Source: an uncultured Clostridia bacterium
GTDB taxonomy: Bacteria; Bacillota; Clostridia; Christensenellales; CAG-314
DNA: 47,439 nucleotides
Assembly: GCA_947601445.1 (NCBI GenBank)
Contig: CANQGD010000011.1
Coordinates: 1-47,439, forward strand
Direction of reading: 5' to 3'
Shown here: one piece after another, positions 47,301 through 47,439 of the stretch
Numbering within the stretch: the stretch's first letter is position 1
How the letters are laid out: every line of letters starts with the position of its first letter
The notes under the pieces: model-generated
What the model saw: only the letters and a program-made list of their open reading frames with translations
The model's database searches: none
What the model was told of the DNA's origin: nothing
Translations under genes and position numbers: made by a program

Positions 47301-47340
47301 TTTGTATTTTATAAAAATTTTTCAAAAAAGGCGGTGCAAA

Positions 47341-47439
47341 ATGAAACTCTCACGCTTTGTTTCCCACGACGGAAAAGAGGTGCAGCTTTACACTTGGGAT
47401 GAAACGGTCAAACCAAAGGCGGTGTTAAAAATCGCTCAC
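47341..47439 (+). CDS. Alpha/beta hydrolase (lysophospholipase-like), partial at window end
   Basis: MKLSRFVSHDGKEVQLYTWDETVKPKAVLKIAH... after GGCGGTG; N-terminus resembles Hydrolase_4/monoacylglycerol lipase proteins. Confidence 0.55.
   Translation, partial: MKLSRFVSHDGKEVQLYTWDETVKPKAVLKIAH

Overview
The window looks like ordinary Clostridia/Firmicutes-type chromosome carrying housekeeping operons: secG-rnr-smpB, typA, glmS, a carbohydrate ABC transporter, galK, an XRE-cupin regulator with potABCD, a GH20-like gene, pfkA, an FMN riboswitch with ribU, tsaE-tsaB-rimI, hydrolase-murF-ddl, a WYL regulator and murG. Family calls come from reading motifs in the supplied translations; no database search was possible. 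The least ordinary signals are: (1) a dGTPase-like gene plus a putative small RNA enclosed by 108-bp near-identical direct repeats, each carrying promoter, RBS and start codon, so the second copy sits directly upstream of galK; (2) next to it, an orphan XRE/HigA-type gene between two identical terminators, with a perfect palindrome in its promoter spacer; (3) three promoter-associated candidate structured RNAs with no recognised family (about 11175-11372, 26795-26966, 47081-47300), the last with several crossing helices; (4) a secreted SNase lipoprotein beside a 1636-aa lipoprotein with triplicated Cys/His-rich modules; (5) a GH20-like protein whose catalytic Asp-Glu pair reads Glu-Asn; (6) a MurF-like ligase with a multi-TM N-terminus; (7) an unannotated Cys-rich 54-aa ORF on the minus strand divergent from the WYL regulator. 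No CRISPR array, tRNA, rRNA or transposase was recognised.
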